Part shown: one piece after another, positions 1-12,562 of the stretch | How positions within the stretch are numbered: position 1 is the first letter of the stretch | Layout of the letters: each line of letters opens with the position of its first letter | DNA from: Gnetum montanum | Lineage: Eukaryota; Streptophyta; Gnetopsida; Gnetales; Gnetaceae | Length of the DNA stretch: 64,000 nucleotides | NCBI GenBank assembly: GCA_015680685.1 | Contig: MNCI01037953.1 | Location: 843,999-907,998, forward strand | Direction: 5' to 3' | Made by a program: the position numbers and the translations under genes | Notes under the pieces: generated by a model | Told to the model about the DNA's origin: nothing | Seen by the model: the letters and a program-made list of their open reading frames with translations, nothing else | Databases searched by the model: none

Positions 1-2408
1 TACAAATGGTCTCTTAGGCATTTGCTGGTCATGATCGGAATGGATGGTGTTAATCCTAGGTGTTTCCAGTTCGTTATCGAAGTAGATGGTGTTAATTACA
101 TATGGTGCTTCTTTAGTATTTAGAGGATCTTTATATATGCCCATGGCCTGGTTTTGTGGTTGGACCAGGTTGGCTTCATCAAAAGTGATTTGACCTCCGT
201 CAATCATCCGTTGGATATCTTGTTTTAAGGTGAAACAATAGTCAGTGCCATGCCCATTACATTGATGATAATCACAAAAACGGTCCATTCTAAAGCCCTT
301 TGGAACCGGGGGTTCATCTGGCATTGCCAGGCTTGGGTTCTGAACCAATTGACAGAACCGATCATGTCTTTGGATTGCTGCGGAGGACAATTTTTTATGT
401 TTCATTAGTCTGGCCTTCAAGAGTTGGTCGAATAATTATGAGGATTTCATGGGCTACGGCGTATATTGAGAGGGGTCCTTCCTCTCGAAGTTTCTCATGC
501 GACTGGTATAGGATTTTGTGATGTGGATGATTCAGGTGCAGTCGCAGGAGCAAGTCTAGGGTAATTAGTAGGGGTAGCGGGTGGTTTGCCTTGTTGTCCC
601 GCATTCGCTTGTTGTGTTTCTGCTACTACCACTATAGTTGTTTTAGCCTTTTCTTTGTCTTTCTTATTATGTTGGTTTTTAAAGGCTGAATAGGTAGGGT
701 CGTGGCTATTTTGGGCTGCCTCCTCTATGTTCTTGATTTGTACAAACGCCTGACTAAGAGTGCGTGCATTGAGATAATATAATTTGGACTTGACAAAATC
801 ATTGACAGCCCCTTTTAGGATGGTGAGGAGATACATCTTCGGGATTGGCTCGTGGAGCTCATTGAGGGCAGCGCTCCACCGTGGAATGAATTTTTGGACA
901 GGTTCCAGCGATGCTTGCTTGACCTGTATGAGGCTGTCAAGTGTTGCTTCAGGCTTCAAGTTATACTTGAACTTGGTAATGAATTGGTGTAATAAATCTT
1001 CTAGAGAAGATATTGAGTTTCGTGGCAAGGCCTGATACTAATCAAGTGCTCTCCCTATGAGGGACATGGGAAACACTTGCAGAATGGCATGTGGCCACGC
1101 TTGAAGTAGTGCGCATTCTAATCTAAATGTTATAAGGTAAGCGTTGGGGTCTGTCTCCCCATTGTATTTAGTCAGCGTGGGTAAGGAAACACCCTTAGGT
1201 AGTGTTAGAGGTGAAACCAAAAAGCTGATAGGGTCATCGTGATAGAAGTTCACTACCTTAAGCTCTCTGTCAGTGGCTGTTTTGAGGTGTTTGACCTTGT
1301 CAGTTAGCTCCTGCATTAGCTTTTTGGAATCAGCCTAGTCTTGGGCACTAGGTAAGATAGTAGGTTGATGATGTTGTACACTATACAAATTAGACTATTG
1401 GATAGTGGGCTGGAAGGAAGAAAGTTGTGTGGTTGGAGGTTGTGCTTGCGAAATATTTGTGGTGGGTGGTACTAGGGGCAGTGCATTGTAGGTAAGGGAT
1501 TGCTGTTGTTGTTGTGGTTGTACTTGAGGGATGTTAGTGAGTAAAATTGTATGAGGCAGTATGTTATAGTGAGGGGGTTGATGCGGTTGAGCACCAATCA
1601 CAGCCCATTGCCCGGTCATGCTTTATGTTGGAACACTCTAAACTTGTTGAGTTACAGTGGTGAAAGGGGCTCCTTGGGTTTGGATCCGCGGTATATAATG
1701 AGCGGATGTAGAAGCCGGTATCACATGTGGCATCCCGATCACTTTGGGTGGGAAGGTTACTCCTACATTATTTTGAGGAGGTTGTATTTGCAAGAATGGG
1801 GATACTATTGCAACGGGGGGAATAGCAAGGGGAAGTGTGTTGAGTTGTGTATCGGTTACAAGAGGAATAGGGATAAGCGTGGATGGTTCCTGTTGAGGTA
1901 TCTGTGCTTAGGTGATTTGAAACAACGGGTTTGCATAGGTTTGTGGGCTAAGGGTATGGTACAAATCTTTGTGCTCAGACTGAGCTGCAAAGTCATCCTC
2001 CTCTTCCAATTGAGGATTTGCCACAGACTGGTCCAGAGACTGATTCCTTAGTAGGAGGAGCTATGAGATGAGCTCAGAGTAGTGCTTTGGGAGAGGGATG
2101 ATATCATACGAGGAAGGAATGAACTCATGTCCTCCCCTATGAAAGAGTTCGTATTGTCTCTTAACCTCCATTTCAGTTTGATCCACGGATAGGCTGACTT
2201 GTATTTTTATGCATATGAAATTGTATTGCTCCTGGGTTATAATGTTAAATGATGGGTTCCTCCCTTGCAATCTAAGAGACCGGTGAGGCCCTACCGTGGG
2301 TTGTACTATGGGTTGTTGAACGGCCATGGGGCCTACGATATTTGTGATGGGCTTGGTTGAAGCATTGGGGTTCACAGTGTTCATGATGAAAGGTTGTGAA
2401 TATAACAT
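1..2408 (-). pseudogene. gag: Tat-1 gag (Ty3/gypsy, Tat/Ogre group), continues off the left edge
   Basis: Retrotransposon capsid polyprotein. Read on the minus strand from an ATG near 2,408, one frame persists to about 500 with in-frame stops. An N-terminal block contains ELFHRGGHEFIPSSYD, and a matching block occurs in Tat-2 gag near 35,650. A proline/glutamine-rich linker follows at 2,060-1,320. The gag core has SLPTLTKYNGETDPNAYL at about 1,170 and the SSLEDLLHQFITKFKYNLKP block at about 1,000. After a frameshifted stretch (500-300), a C-terminal block CDYHQCNGHGTDYC lies at 280-230, the Cys-His pattern usual in Tat gag. The stops I read through 2,060-1,028 are TAG or TAA in CAG, CAA or TGG contexts, so they fit transitions. 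No PR or pol is visible because the element leaves the window. Gag family is confident; exact ends are approximate. Confidence 0.88.
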
Positions 2409-2773
2409 GGTGGAAGGGATATGAAACTAGTATACTTATCAGAGCGTACACCTAAGTTCACAGTGTACAACGTATAGACTGGATCTCAGCGTATAGGCTT
2501 CAGCGACCAGCATACAGAGAGCAGCGTGTAGACAGGGTCTACAACGTATAGCGTATAGGTAGGTTGAGCATCATGTAGACAGGGTCTACAGTGTACAACA
2601 TACAGGTAGGCTGAGCAACGTGTAGACGCTGAGAATTCTGTAGAACAGGGTGCAGATCCGAGGAGTTCAGAAATGAGTTTAATGTTGGCATAATGTGAAT
2701 CTGGGAGAACCAGAGTACTAATCGGAAGCGCGAGGGTGTGTGTATGAGATCAGAGTAGGTTTAAATAATTTTA
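2409..2773 (-). other. Tat-1 untranslated leader with CGTATAG/GTCTAC repeats
   Basis: This lies between the PBS and the gag ATG and has no ORF of note. At 2,440-2,640 it carries a dense run of short related words (AACGTATAG, CAGCGTATAG, TAGACAGGGTCTACA) at 10-40 base spacing. They resemble the motif cluster in the upstream half of the adjoining LTR. Confidence 0.6.
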
Positions 2774-2792
2774 GGCCCTCCTTCTAGCGCCA
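2774..2792 (-). other. Tat-1 primer-binding site
   Basis: On the minus strand this reads TGGCGCTAGAAGGAGGGCC, starting with the TGG complementary to a tRNA CCA end. It sits ten bases from the LTR end. The same site, decayed, occurs in Tat-2 at 34,672-34,690, which supports the call. The primer tRNA was not identified. Confidence 0.75.
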
Positions 2793-3376
2793 TTTTCTAT
2801 ATTGTCCGAAATCGTCGGTCTCCGGCTCGAATGAAATAGAAACCAAGAGATCCCCGGACAAGCACAGAAGACCCTACATTTGCTTGAGGGTGAGCTGGAA
2901 TGGACGAAGGTAGAGTACCTTGGGCGGTCCGCACGCGGATCAGACAAGGATTTCCCCAATGTATGCCAATATGCAATACCCTAGGTTATGTGTAAATAGC
3001 GTAATAAATGTGAATCGGAATATAAGCGTGCAAGGAAACAAACACAGAAATAAACGAGAATAGGTGAAAACTATAACAGATCTTGACCAGAAATGAAACA
3101 ACTTTATTACAAAAATAATGTAGATTACAGTGCATCGGTCTGAATGCAGTTGTGGATTTGACACAAGGCGAACGAAGAGCCTTGGTGGATGCAGAGGGAT
3201 GAAAGTGTGTCGGTTTGAACTACAGGCACAACGTGAAGGCTGTATGCGCAGCGTGCAGGGTTGAAGTCTAGTGTATAGGATGCAAGGTTCTAGATTTTCT
3301 CAGTGTAGGTTGCTCGAGCTTTTTTTTGCCAAGATGCCTCCAATTTTTCCCAACCCTAATTTGGTCAAAAATTGCG

Positions 3377-3386
3377 GTTTTTATAC
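3377..3386 (-). promoter_or_regulatory. TATA box of the Tat-1 LTR
   Basis: The minus strand reads GTATAAAAAC. It divides the LTR into an upstream part holding the GTACGC repeats and a transcribed part leading to the PBS, as expected for a U3 promoter. Confidence 0.55.
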
Positions 3387-3479
3387 AAGTTTAGATGTTA
3401 GACTCGGATCTGAGAGGGGATGATTGGCTGTGGAGTGCTGGACTCTCAGGTCAGGTGACATGTGGCACGTTGACCAAGT

Positions 3480-4046
3480 GCAAAAGAATGAAATTTTACA
3501 AGTGTACAGCGTGCTGCACGCCAGTGGATACTGCTGTACGCCAACGTATACATGCTGGGCATGTGAACTTAGCGTATAGACTTGACTAAAACAAAAGAAG
3601 TCATTTGGCCCTCGAATTTGAATTTGGATGTCACGAGATGCTGCCTGTGGATGTTCAGCTCGGTTGGCTTTGATCTGACACGGTTCTGGAGAGCTTTGAT
3701 TGGTATACGTTGTGCTACACACTGGGCGTACACATTGTACATACTGGGTGTATACGCTGGGCGTACATGCTGGGCGTACACGCTGGGCATGCAGGATGTA
3801 CATGCTCAGCATATGAAATTCAAAGTGCATGATGTCAATACCAAAATTTGACTTTCTGGAGCCCATGATGACACCTGATAACTGCTATGTTCCTGTGAGT
3901 TGATGCCTTGTACAAAATCTTGCTCTGAAGTGCCGTTTCCATGCTGTCTTTGGGATCGCATGCTGGGCGTACACATCAATCGTACGTGCTGAGCGTACAT
4001 GTGAAGCGTGCACGCTGGGCGTGTATGCTGGAGTGTACGCTGCATA
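3480..4046. repeat. Clustered GCTGGGCGTACA-type short repeats in the Tat-1 U3
   Basis: Variants of GCTGGGCGTACA and its near-inverted form occur repeatedly, densest at 3,720-3,810 and 3,958-4,046, with looser copies at 3,500-3,590. CpGs are retained here, unlike in the surrounding older elements. The cluster lies upstream of the TATA box in the element's own orientation. Confidence 0.7.
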
Positions 4047-4253
4047 TTGCATACTTAGTGAAAACCTAGTATCTTAAGCTCCAAAGTTGCCATGTTTGAT
4101 GCCAGATGTCGCCGTGGTCGTTTGCGGGTCCCAGGGAACCGTTTCTTGTTGAGTTAGACTTTGCTTGAAGTTGTCTGTGGGGCCCTCAAGCTTCATTCAT
4201 GTTGGGGAGCGTCATGACTTAGCTCGACTCTTGTTGGAGAAGTACTAAGCTCA

Positions 4254-7200
4254 AAATTTTATGGTGTTTCAATTGCGATCACTTTTTATGGATGGTCATA
4301 TCCTATCAATTTCTTGGTGATCAAAGTTGACAATTGTAAGGGGGACTTCCCAATCATTATGGGAAGGGCTTGGTTAAGCATTGTTGATGCATGAATGGGC
4401 ATCATAGATCTTTAAGCCTTGGAAATTTCCAAGGAAAATGCATTTGAAAAGATCAAGAAGAAGTGAGTTCCATGCATCATGTACAATGATACAGGATGCA
4501 ACTGTGTGTAGAAACTCTAGTCTATTAAAAGCACATCAATCATAGCATGCAGATAATGTGTAGATGAATTTGAAATCCAAAAGTGCCTATATGTAGCAAC
4601 CATAAACTAGGAGGGTACCTAGTGGCTGATAGTTGATTTTAAAAGTAGCACACTTTGCATGAAACCTTCTAAGATCCTAACTTATGCCTATGTTAAAGGC
4701 TTGGATGAACTGGAGCAAGTTTATCACCAACTCTTTGATGATGAACCTAATGATACAAATTAGGGAGAGTTAGAAATCCCTGATAGTTTTAAATAGGAGC
4801 CCTTAGAGTTAAAAACTCTACCTACCGACATGGAATATTCATTTTTAAAAAATGGCAAGCCAGTGATAATCAATGCTAACCTTGATCCTAAGTAGAAAAG
4901 GATACTATTTATCCTTAACTCATAGGGATTGATCTTAGGATATGCTAGCATTGCATCTATACCAATTTTGCCATGAAGCCAAAGAGGTAGTTGTAGCAGT
5001 GATTGAACCCTAAATTAAAGTAGAGTGTTAAAGAGAAAATTAAACAAGTCCTCAAGGTTGGGTTCATCTATTCAATTATGAATATCAAGAGGGTTATCCC
5101 ACTTGTAATTGTGTCAAAGAAAAGTGGCAAGTGGTGGATCTATATTGATTTTAGGCTATTGAACATGATGATGTTCAAAGATCATTTTCCATTGCCATTT
5201 GGGGACTAGGTGTTGGACACTATTTTTGGGTGTTGCTATTATAGCTTTCTAGATGGTTATAGTGGTTATAACCAAATTTAAATTACACTCAAGGAATAGG
5301 CCAAAAAAACATTCATAAGTCCTAGTGGGACTTTTACATATTGTAAGATAACCTTTGGTCTGCGAAATGCCCCTGCAACTTTCCAATGCCTTGTCTTGAG
5401 CATTTTTCAGCAGCAGATTAGTAGCGGGAAGGAAGTATTCATGGATGACTTCTCCACCTATGGCACTATGCTTGAGGAAGCCCTAGACCACCTTAAACAA
5501 GTGTTTAAAAGGTGCATGGAGACCAATCTTTAGTGTAATTGGCAAAAGAGGCATCTCATGATCTAAGAGGGCATTGTGATGGGGCATAGAATTTCTTAAG
5601 CAGGGATTGAGGTGAACCCTAAAAAGATTCAGGTCATCCAAGGAATAACTCACCAACCGAAAGCTATTAAAGATGTTAGTCATTCCTTGGATACATTGGC
5701 TACTACTAACGATTCATAGAGAATTTCTCTAAGGTTGCAAAATCATTGGTTAAGCTCACAAAGAAAGATTCTTTGTTCATATGGACTAAGAATTACAAAA
5801 AAGGCATTCTAGCAACTTAAGGAAAAGCTTGTAGAGACTCCAATTTTACAAGCACTTGATTAGTCCTATCCATTTCACATCATGACAGATGTATCAAATT
5901 ATGCCTTAGGAGCTATGCTTATGCCATTGGATGATCAAAAATGTCCATATTACATCCACTATGCAAGCCGAAGCATTATGGGTGCATAGCTCAATTACAC
6001 TACAATGGAGAAAGAGCTAATGGTAGTGGTGTATGCTTTGAAGAAGTTCAAGAACTATGTGCTTGGATACAAGGTGTTTGTGCACACTAATCATAGTGTC
6101 ATTTGCTTCTTGATGAATAAACTAATGGTGAGCCCCTGTGTCATATGGTGGCTGGTAATCTTCCAGGAATTTGATCCTGCAATGGTAGATCAAGAGGAGA
6201 CTAAGAATGTGATTGCTAATCACTTGTCTCAGTTACGATGGGACAACAAAGAGGATGAGAGTCCACTCTCTGATCAATTTCCTGATGAACCCCTCTTTAC
6301 TGGTACAATAAATGAACAAGTGCTTGCTAAACCAAAATGGCATGATGACATCATCACTTATCTTCTTACTCAAGAGATTCCATAAGAGTTAGATCACTAG
6401 AAGAAACAATAGTTTCTTCATTAGGCCAAATGCTTCATGGAGATTAATGAACATCTTTATAAGGGGTGTTCTGATGGCCTAGTTCATTAGCGTGTTTCTA
6501 ATGTTGACTAACTGCAAATTCTCCAAGTCACTCACAAGGATCCTTGTGGGGGCCATTATGTAGGGAGACACATGTTCATTAAAATCCTAATGGTAGGGTA
6601 CTATTGGCCAATAATCTTCAAGGATGCTGTTCAATTCATCTACTTTTGTGAATGTTGTCAACAAGATGATGGAATGACCACTCGAATCGAGGGATCTCAA
6701 TAGTGGATCCAAGCACTAGAACCCTTCAACATTTGGGTCATAGACTTCATGGGTCCCATCACACCCATGTCAAATTAAAAGAGTCACATAATAGTTGCTG
6801 TTGACTATTGTATGAAATGGGCAGAAGTAGTAGCCATTACCAATTGTACATCTTCCACTACTACACAGTTTGTACAACAAAGTGTTGGAAATAAGTTTGG
6901 AGTGCCATGTGCATTGATTTCTAATAATGGTATTCATTTTACATGTGCTACTTTTTGCAAGCTCATGCAATGCTTTAGGGTTAAACATAAATTAACAACA
7001 CCCTACCACCCCCAAGCCAATGGTCAAGAAGAGGTTACCAATAAGGAGATCACAAAAATCTTAATAAGAATAATTAGCAAATATAGGAGAGATTAGAGCA
7101 CAAAACTTAATGATGTCCTCTAGGTATACCGCTCAATATGGAAACTCGCTATAGGCTACTCTCCCTATGAGCTAGTGTATGGAAAATTACCAACTCTTCT

Positions 7201-7579
7201 AATTCAATCCGAGCTTTGTACACTTTCAACAGCTTGTGACCTTGAATTTGACTTGAGCCTAGCACAAAAAAAGAGATTAATCAACCTTAACATGCTAGAT
7301 GAGAATTGATTGGTGGCCTTGTCCTTGAATGAAGTGCATAAAGCATTCTATAAATAATGCCATGACTTTAGGATAAGGAAAGGGAAAGTTCAACTTGGAG
7401 ACAAGGTCCTCGACTGGAACCCCACACACGTACCTTAATGAACTAAGTTTGAGACATTATGGGAATGGCCTTATATCATTTATAAAACCTTTCCTTCTAG
7501 GGCCATGTTGATTTAAAAACCTAAGAGCCCAAACAAAAAGTATTTGGTTAACACACAACAAGTTAGACCTTTCCATTAG
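4254..7579 (+). pseudogene. pol: Element A pol: protease end, RT, RNase H, integrase
   Basis: Replication enzymes of an Athila-like retrotransposon, broken by many stops and frameshifts. The protease tail (about 4,300-4,510) includes a DFPIIMGRAWLSIVD block. RT (about 5,020-5,720) shows FLDGYSGYNQI and FGLRNAPATFQ and keeps its catalytic motif in EVFMDDFS at 5,438-5,449. RNase H (about 5,820-6,385) shows MTDVSNYALG and an open stretch from TTMEKEL to the NHLSQL tail. Integrase (about 6,400-7,579) has a GGHYVG/CECC zinc-binding remnant, the first catalytic Asp in IDFMGPI, Asn in place of the second Asp (ISNNGIHF), and TPYHPQANGQEEV keeping the Glu. It ends VRPFH-stop. C pol at 26,228-29,819 is its nearest relative here. 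Confidence 0.88.
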
Positions 7580-9742
7580 CCCATGCAAGCCAATGCAAGC
7601 AATGCCTCATTAGATGGATGGCCTTGCTTAATCTTTTAGATCTTCTCCTTTTAACTCAATTTTGGGGAGAAAAAGCCATTCATGCTAACTATATAAGTGG
7701 CTCCTCAATTTTTCTACTTTTTTGTTTTTACATATATTTTTTATACTTCTTTGTTTTATACCATTTTTGTTTTACACTTTGTCATTTTTCCGAATTTTTG
7801 TTTTACAACATCATTCATATGTTTTATTTTTGTGGAATATTTTTACAATTTCTTGTATGCTTTACTTTATTTTGGGTGTTAATTTTTCTTATCTTCTAAT
7901 AAAAGTGCTTTATTGCCAATAGGACTCAGTGATGCTATAGCTGTTTACTAATGGTGGTTTGTACCTAATATATTTTATTGCAAATGTCTGGTTTCTATTT
8001 TTGAATTTGGATGACTGATGACTAAGATAGGGTTATTTTTCATGGAATAGGTAGTGAGTTCACATCATCCACCCATCTACCAACTCTATAGTTTTCTTGG
8101 TTTTGGAAGTATGAGGTCCCTTTTTCATTAATAAAACTGTAAACAAACTTTTGACCTCAGTAGTTTTCAAACTTGGGAAAGATTCAAAGGTTTGAAAAGG
8201 GTGTGACTTTAAGGGATTCAATACTCTTTGTGCCTCTCTAGTTGCTTAAGTGCATGTGTGTTTTCATGGATTTCTTATTGTTATGTGTTAACAAATAATA
8301 GAAAGTAAAATAAGTCTTTGCATGGTGTGGCTCCCATCCAAAAATTCATAAAATGAAAAATAAAAAATAATAATAAAAACATGATGGAAATTCAAAGCAC
8401 ATGCCTTAGACAAAATAAATAGGCTACAAGCACTAGTTATGAGACTAGAAAGACATGTTACCCATGCCTAAAGGTCCCCTCTAACTAAGGCCCTTTTTCA
8501 CTTCCTACTTCTCTTTTCTTCTCAAATAAGGAACAATGGTTGTTTGTGGGAGCATTCTTGTGTCTTGTGAGGATGGACTAGTCTTGGAGTGGCAATGTGA
8601 AGTTACTAAAAGTGGTTAGTTTTGATCTGGACTAAGGATGGACTTTTATTGGGTTCATTAACCATAACTCCACAAGGGACTTCATGTGACCATGGTTGGG
8701 AAACCCATTCCACTCTCTATCCCATCCATCAATGCTTTTCATAACTCACCTTACTATTAATTTTTATGTTTTTGTTTAATTTCTTAGTTTGTTGTGTTAA
8801 AATTCTTAGGTAGATTCTTTGGGATTTGGTCCTTAACTTTTCATAACCATGAATCAACCGTGGGGCCCATAGGCTCTTTAGTTGAGATTATGTAAGGGCA
8901 AAAAAGGGTATAAGCTTGCTATGGGGAGGAACCACTTGCATAGCTCTTGGTTGGGCTAGTTAAGTCCCTTATCCTTGGACATTTTGGTAATCAAATCTTT
9001 TTCATTCCCCATCTATTACATTTGATTGTGTGCTCCTTAAGGGATTTCTCTAGTCATTCTCCATCTTTTGAGAAATCTCAAGTCCTCTCCATGTATTTCA
9101 TTGTGTTCTTAGCTTTTTCAGCTTCCATTTGACTCCAATTTCATTTAAAAAATCCATGTATTTTTCAAATGTTAACTTGGTCAATGGTGGTCAATAGCCA
9201 TGTCAACTAGGTCCAGTCAATGCAGCTGACCATGTTGACTAGGCCTCATTGATGAGGCCTAGTTGATGCAAGGGAAAAATTATATATATAGCACCAACCA
9301 CTTAGGAGTTTTTTTTTTCATTTTCTTCAAATGTAAGGGAATTTTTTGCAATTTTGTCAGAGCTCAAAACCTTATAAAGCCCATAACTTTCCAACCATTT
9401 GTTAGATTCACTTCATTCTTTATCCTTGCAGCTTCTGGAGGTACACTTTACATTGTGAGGGCCATAAACCCTAGGTTTTTGATAAAGAATTTCTTAGAAT
9501 TTTTCTAACTCCCCCATGGGTTTAATAAATAAAATAATATTAAATCATCAATCTATGAGTGTTAAACCTTTTCAACACACTCCAATAACCTATTTAATTA
9601 GATAATAATAAAATAATATTAAAATAATCAAATCGGCCATTCGCACAACTTAGCCAAGTGTAAGTACCCCAAGGGATAAGGTATTCCAAATGTTTCAAAT
9701 TTACACATTAAGTGATAATCCTTGGTCATGTTGTGATTACAA
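7580..9742 (+). other. Spacer between pol and aORF of element A
   Basis: About 2.2 kb without a supported gene. A purine tract (GGGGAGAAAAAG, 7,664-7,675) opens it, followed by a T-rich stretch with AATAAA near 7,899. Short conserved words shared with B (16,380-18,308) and C (29,820-31,874) include a GAGTTCACATCATCCACCC block near 8,050. The last 600 bases carry the promoter-like module and leader of the aORF. The small ORFs in the T-rich part are low-complexity artefacts. Confidence 0.65.
9187..9291 (+). promoter_or_regulatory. Putative internal promoter of the A aORF
   Basis: Repeated short words built on GTTGACTAGGCCT, CATTGATGAGGCCT and GTTGATGC are followed by TTATATATATAG at 9,280-9,291. 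The same vocabulary (CATTGACGAGGCCT, GTCGATGC, CATCGATG) precedes the TATA box of this element's 3' LTR at 12,866-12,959. Promoter function is inferred from this resemblance and from the matching arrangement in B and C. Confidence 0.5.
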
Positions 9743-12562
9743 ATGGCACCTAGATCGAAATGCCTTCAAGAAGGAGGATCATCTTAACCAAGGACAAATG
9801 ACCTAGAGCTGGAAGGGAGTAGCAATAACAAGCTTAAGAATAGGTAGCAGAAACTCATGTGATGGGACCTCTTCAAGAGGAGCCTAAAGTGGAATTTGTT
9901 TGGCAGATTCCCAAGGAAGCAGCTATAATTGGACAATCTCATTGAGATGAGATGCTAGGATTGGTGCCAAGACTGGAGGTCACATTGACTTAAGCTTGCC
10001 TTGATTAGATCAAGCCTCGTAACATCCAACGTTCAATTCTCCAAGAATTGAACTTTGAACCATTCTTAGAACATGCTCCACTAGAAGTCAAGATGTAGTT
10101 GTAGAACTCTTCCATGTGGCCAATCATCACTTCTAGTGGGGAATGGTACATGGAAGAGACATATCTTTTCTAGAATGATAGGTAGATGGGAGCCACTATG
10201 AAGATCAAGGATATTTAGGTGTCCTACTCGGTGGAGGCATTACACAGGCCCTTGGGTTGCCTAATATTGAAAAAAATTTGGCAAAGATTTCTACACAAGT
10301 AGACTCGAAGGTAAAGAAGGAGTGGACCCAGTGATGTTTTGGAGTGGACTATAAGGAGTATAGTGCACTCACCCTAGTGGAGCATGTATATTTCAAGATA
10401 GTGGCCTATCACCTCAATTTCATGGTGAGGCTTAGTAAGATGACTACTTTTTCTACCCATGCATGTGCTGCTCTGAGTTGAAAATTCCCTATGAACCTTC
10501 CATAGATGATCTATTTGAAGGTAGAGAAGAAATTTAAGAAAAATGAACATGGAAGAAAGGCCTTGTTCTTTCCCTGCCTCATTAGAAAACTATGCAAAAG
10601 GGCATAGTTCACTATGCCAACGATACAATTCAGCATACTCCTTCTGTATCTTTGGTAGAAATGATGAAAGATAAGACTCTTGCCACAACCAAGGAAGAGG
10701 AGCAACAACCATGACCTCCACTACCCACTCATGAAACAATGTTAGAGTCCTACATTTCCATTGAATGAATGCACGAGATTTGAGAGAAGCTCTTGTATGA
10801 GCAAGAGTAGGGAGTAGGAATGAGTGGTGGTGATCCATTTGTGTATGACCTAGTGATGAGTCACCTCAATGAAGTGGCTCCAACCATTAGCTAGATGGAG
10901 GGATGTGGACCAATCATTTTAGCCCAAAGAATGTAGCTACCTGTGAGATTGAATCCTAGTGCTCAAGAGGTAATGGTATTTCTCTTACAACAATAGCAAT
11001 TCCCAGACATCTCTAGGAATGCCACTACTTTCTTAGTATGTCTAGAGGAGGGCAAGGAGGTAATTGTCTTGGCGATGTAGCATCATGATCAGGAGACAAT
11101 AGTAGAGGTGGTTGTTGATAGAATTGTCAAGGCATTAAATGCACTTGCAATGTCTATACAAAATGTTTCTACACTTAAAGATGTGTACACATTCGAAGGA
11201 ATAGTTAGTAGTAAATTGAGCCCAACCTAGCATAAGGAGTGACTAGACCAACTAGTGGGAATTGGACAACCAATTCCAAATATCTTTGACCTTATAGATA
11301 CAATCACTACAATCTAGTTGAAGCTACTAGAAGCAAGGGGAAAATGCATTATCATGGAAGGGCAACTCAAAATGGCCTAGGCTTAAAACCAACACCTAGC
11401 TATAGAGGTTGTTGAATTAAGAGCTCACTTTGTTGATCTTGCACTTCTCAACCCTAAATTGACCCATGATGAAGCTTTTCAACATCTTCAAGGAAAGCTC
11501 AAGAAGGTTGAGGATGTGAAGAAGATGACAATCTTTGATTAGTCCTTGGTCGATGTCACCATGCATAATATCCAAAAGGCCTTAGATCATACTCACCAGG
11601 AGCATGACATTTTGACTGCAAAAAATCATCACCTATGGAATGTTGATGTGCAAAAGTAGTAAATGCAAGATTTCATCCATCGACAATAGGAGAAGCTAGC
11701 TAGAGTAAACACTGAACTGAAGAGATTAGTAGTTGAAAATAGAAATCTCTTCATGGAGGAAGTTTGTGCTATTTGTCAAGAATCCACAATAGATGTAGTT
11801 TTTTGGAAAATGAGGTTTTCAAATTTTAGAGAGTTAAAAATCACTACAAAGATCAAGCTGGTCTACAAAAAGAAATTAATGAAAAACATATTCAGATGAT
11901 GAAGGAGAAAGTTAATGAAGCCCTCAAGTAGCTCAAGGAAGGAAGTGATCTTTGGTTGCCTATCTTTGATGGGCTTAATGACTACAACAAGTTGGAGATT
12001 TGCATGAAGGAGTTGCAGATTAAGGAGATGATAGGGTACATGAAGCTTGCTAATCTCCATTATGCTAATCTGGAAATGCCGACTACTAGACGACTATGGT
12101 TTGAATTGGAGAAATAGATGGCTAGTTTGTACTTGTTGTATGAAGCTGAGTTCAAGCATCACAAAGACATCAAGTAGAAGCTTGAGGTGGCAAATGCAGA
12201 ACTTGATGTTCTCAAGCAGTGCTTCACTGATCAACGATCTACAACTAAGAACTTAGCTATGAGAATGAGTGACTACTAGGAGCTACAGAATGTAGTAAAG
12301 GTACTCGATGTTGAACACAAACTTTTAACTGCTTGGTTTGTCAATGTAAAGAAGCTTTTTCCAGTAATGCCTATCCTTGGGATGTTCCCACATTTGTGAT
12401 GTAGCATGGACCATGAATGATCCCAGGAGTAAGGAGGAGAAGATGAAGGCACTGTTGAATGCCTTTTGTCTTCTACCAAAGCTTGCAATTGTCATAGGAC
12501 AATCAAAACTGGCTCAACCAGCGTGTGCACTTGAAGTAGGAGAAGGCTCTTTGGAGCCTTAA
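9743..12562 (+). pseudogene. Element A additional ORF (aORF), coiled-coil protein
   Basis: Extra protein downstream of pol; function unknown. It starts MAPRSK and shares its layout with the aORFs at 18,309 and 31,875. The N-terminal half (to about 10,620) carries the block also seen in C as KIATYHLNP and LLFxCLI, then KGIVHYAND here; it resembles the plant-transposon-associated domain often annotated 'putative plant transposon protein'. The second half (about 11,150-12,400) is charged and heptad-rich, typical of coiled coil. It includes EEVCAICQESTIDVVFWKMR, matched by KEVHTICQKTIIEICTWK in B, and KLANLHYANLEM, matched by ELANLWYANLAM in B. It ends near 12,562. No membrane segment or signal peptide is seen, arguing against an envelope-like role. 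Stops and frameshifts are numerous. Domain assignment is inference; homology between the three copies is directly visible. Confidence 0.75.

Larger units (their letters stand above)
2803..4253 (-). mobile_element. Tat-1 5' LTR
   Basis: In plus orientation the LTR begins TGTCCG next to the PBS and is inferred to end with CA at 4,253, because recognisable element A protease sequence begins within a few bases of there. The partner LTR lies outside the window, so the outer edge is inference. It contains a minus-strand TATA box (3,377-3,386) and a strong cluster of GCTGGGCGTACA-like words upstream of it. ORFs called in this stretch follow the repeats and are not considered genes. Confidence 0.62.

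Noticed and set aside
1551-2051. Plus-strand ORF of 166 codons
   Set aside because: It is antisense to the gag linker of Tat-1, which has clear homology to Tat-2 gag; the plus-strand peptide has no recognisable motif.
3381-4045. Several ORFs on both strands (up to 161 codons)
   Set aside because: They lie in the Tat-1 LTR and are open because of the GCTGGGCGTACA repeats, giving repetitive Tyr/Val/Cys-rich peptides on both strands.
7618-7922. Overlapping ORFs of 61-93 codons rich in Phe, Leu and Tyr, resembling a membrane protein
   Set aside because: They arise from a T-rich untranslated stretch; several frames are open at once and no family feature or counterpart coding pattern exists in B or C.
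9743-12562. Envelope-like (retrovirus-type) protein downstream of pol
   Set aside because: No signal peptide or transmembrane segment is visible; the C-terminal half is long coiled coil and the N-terminal half resembles a plant-transposon domain.
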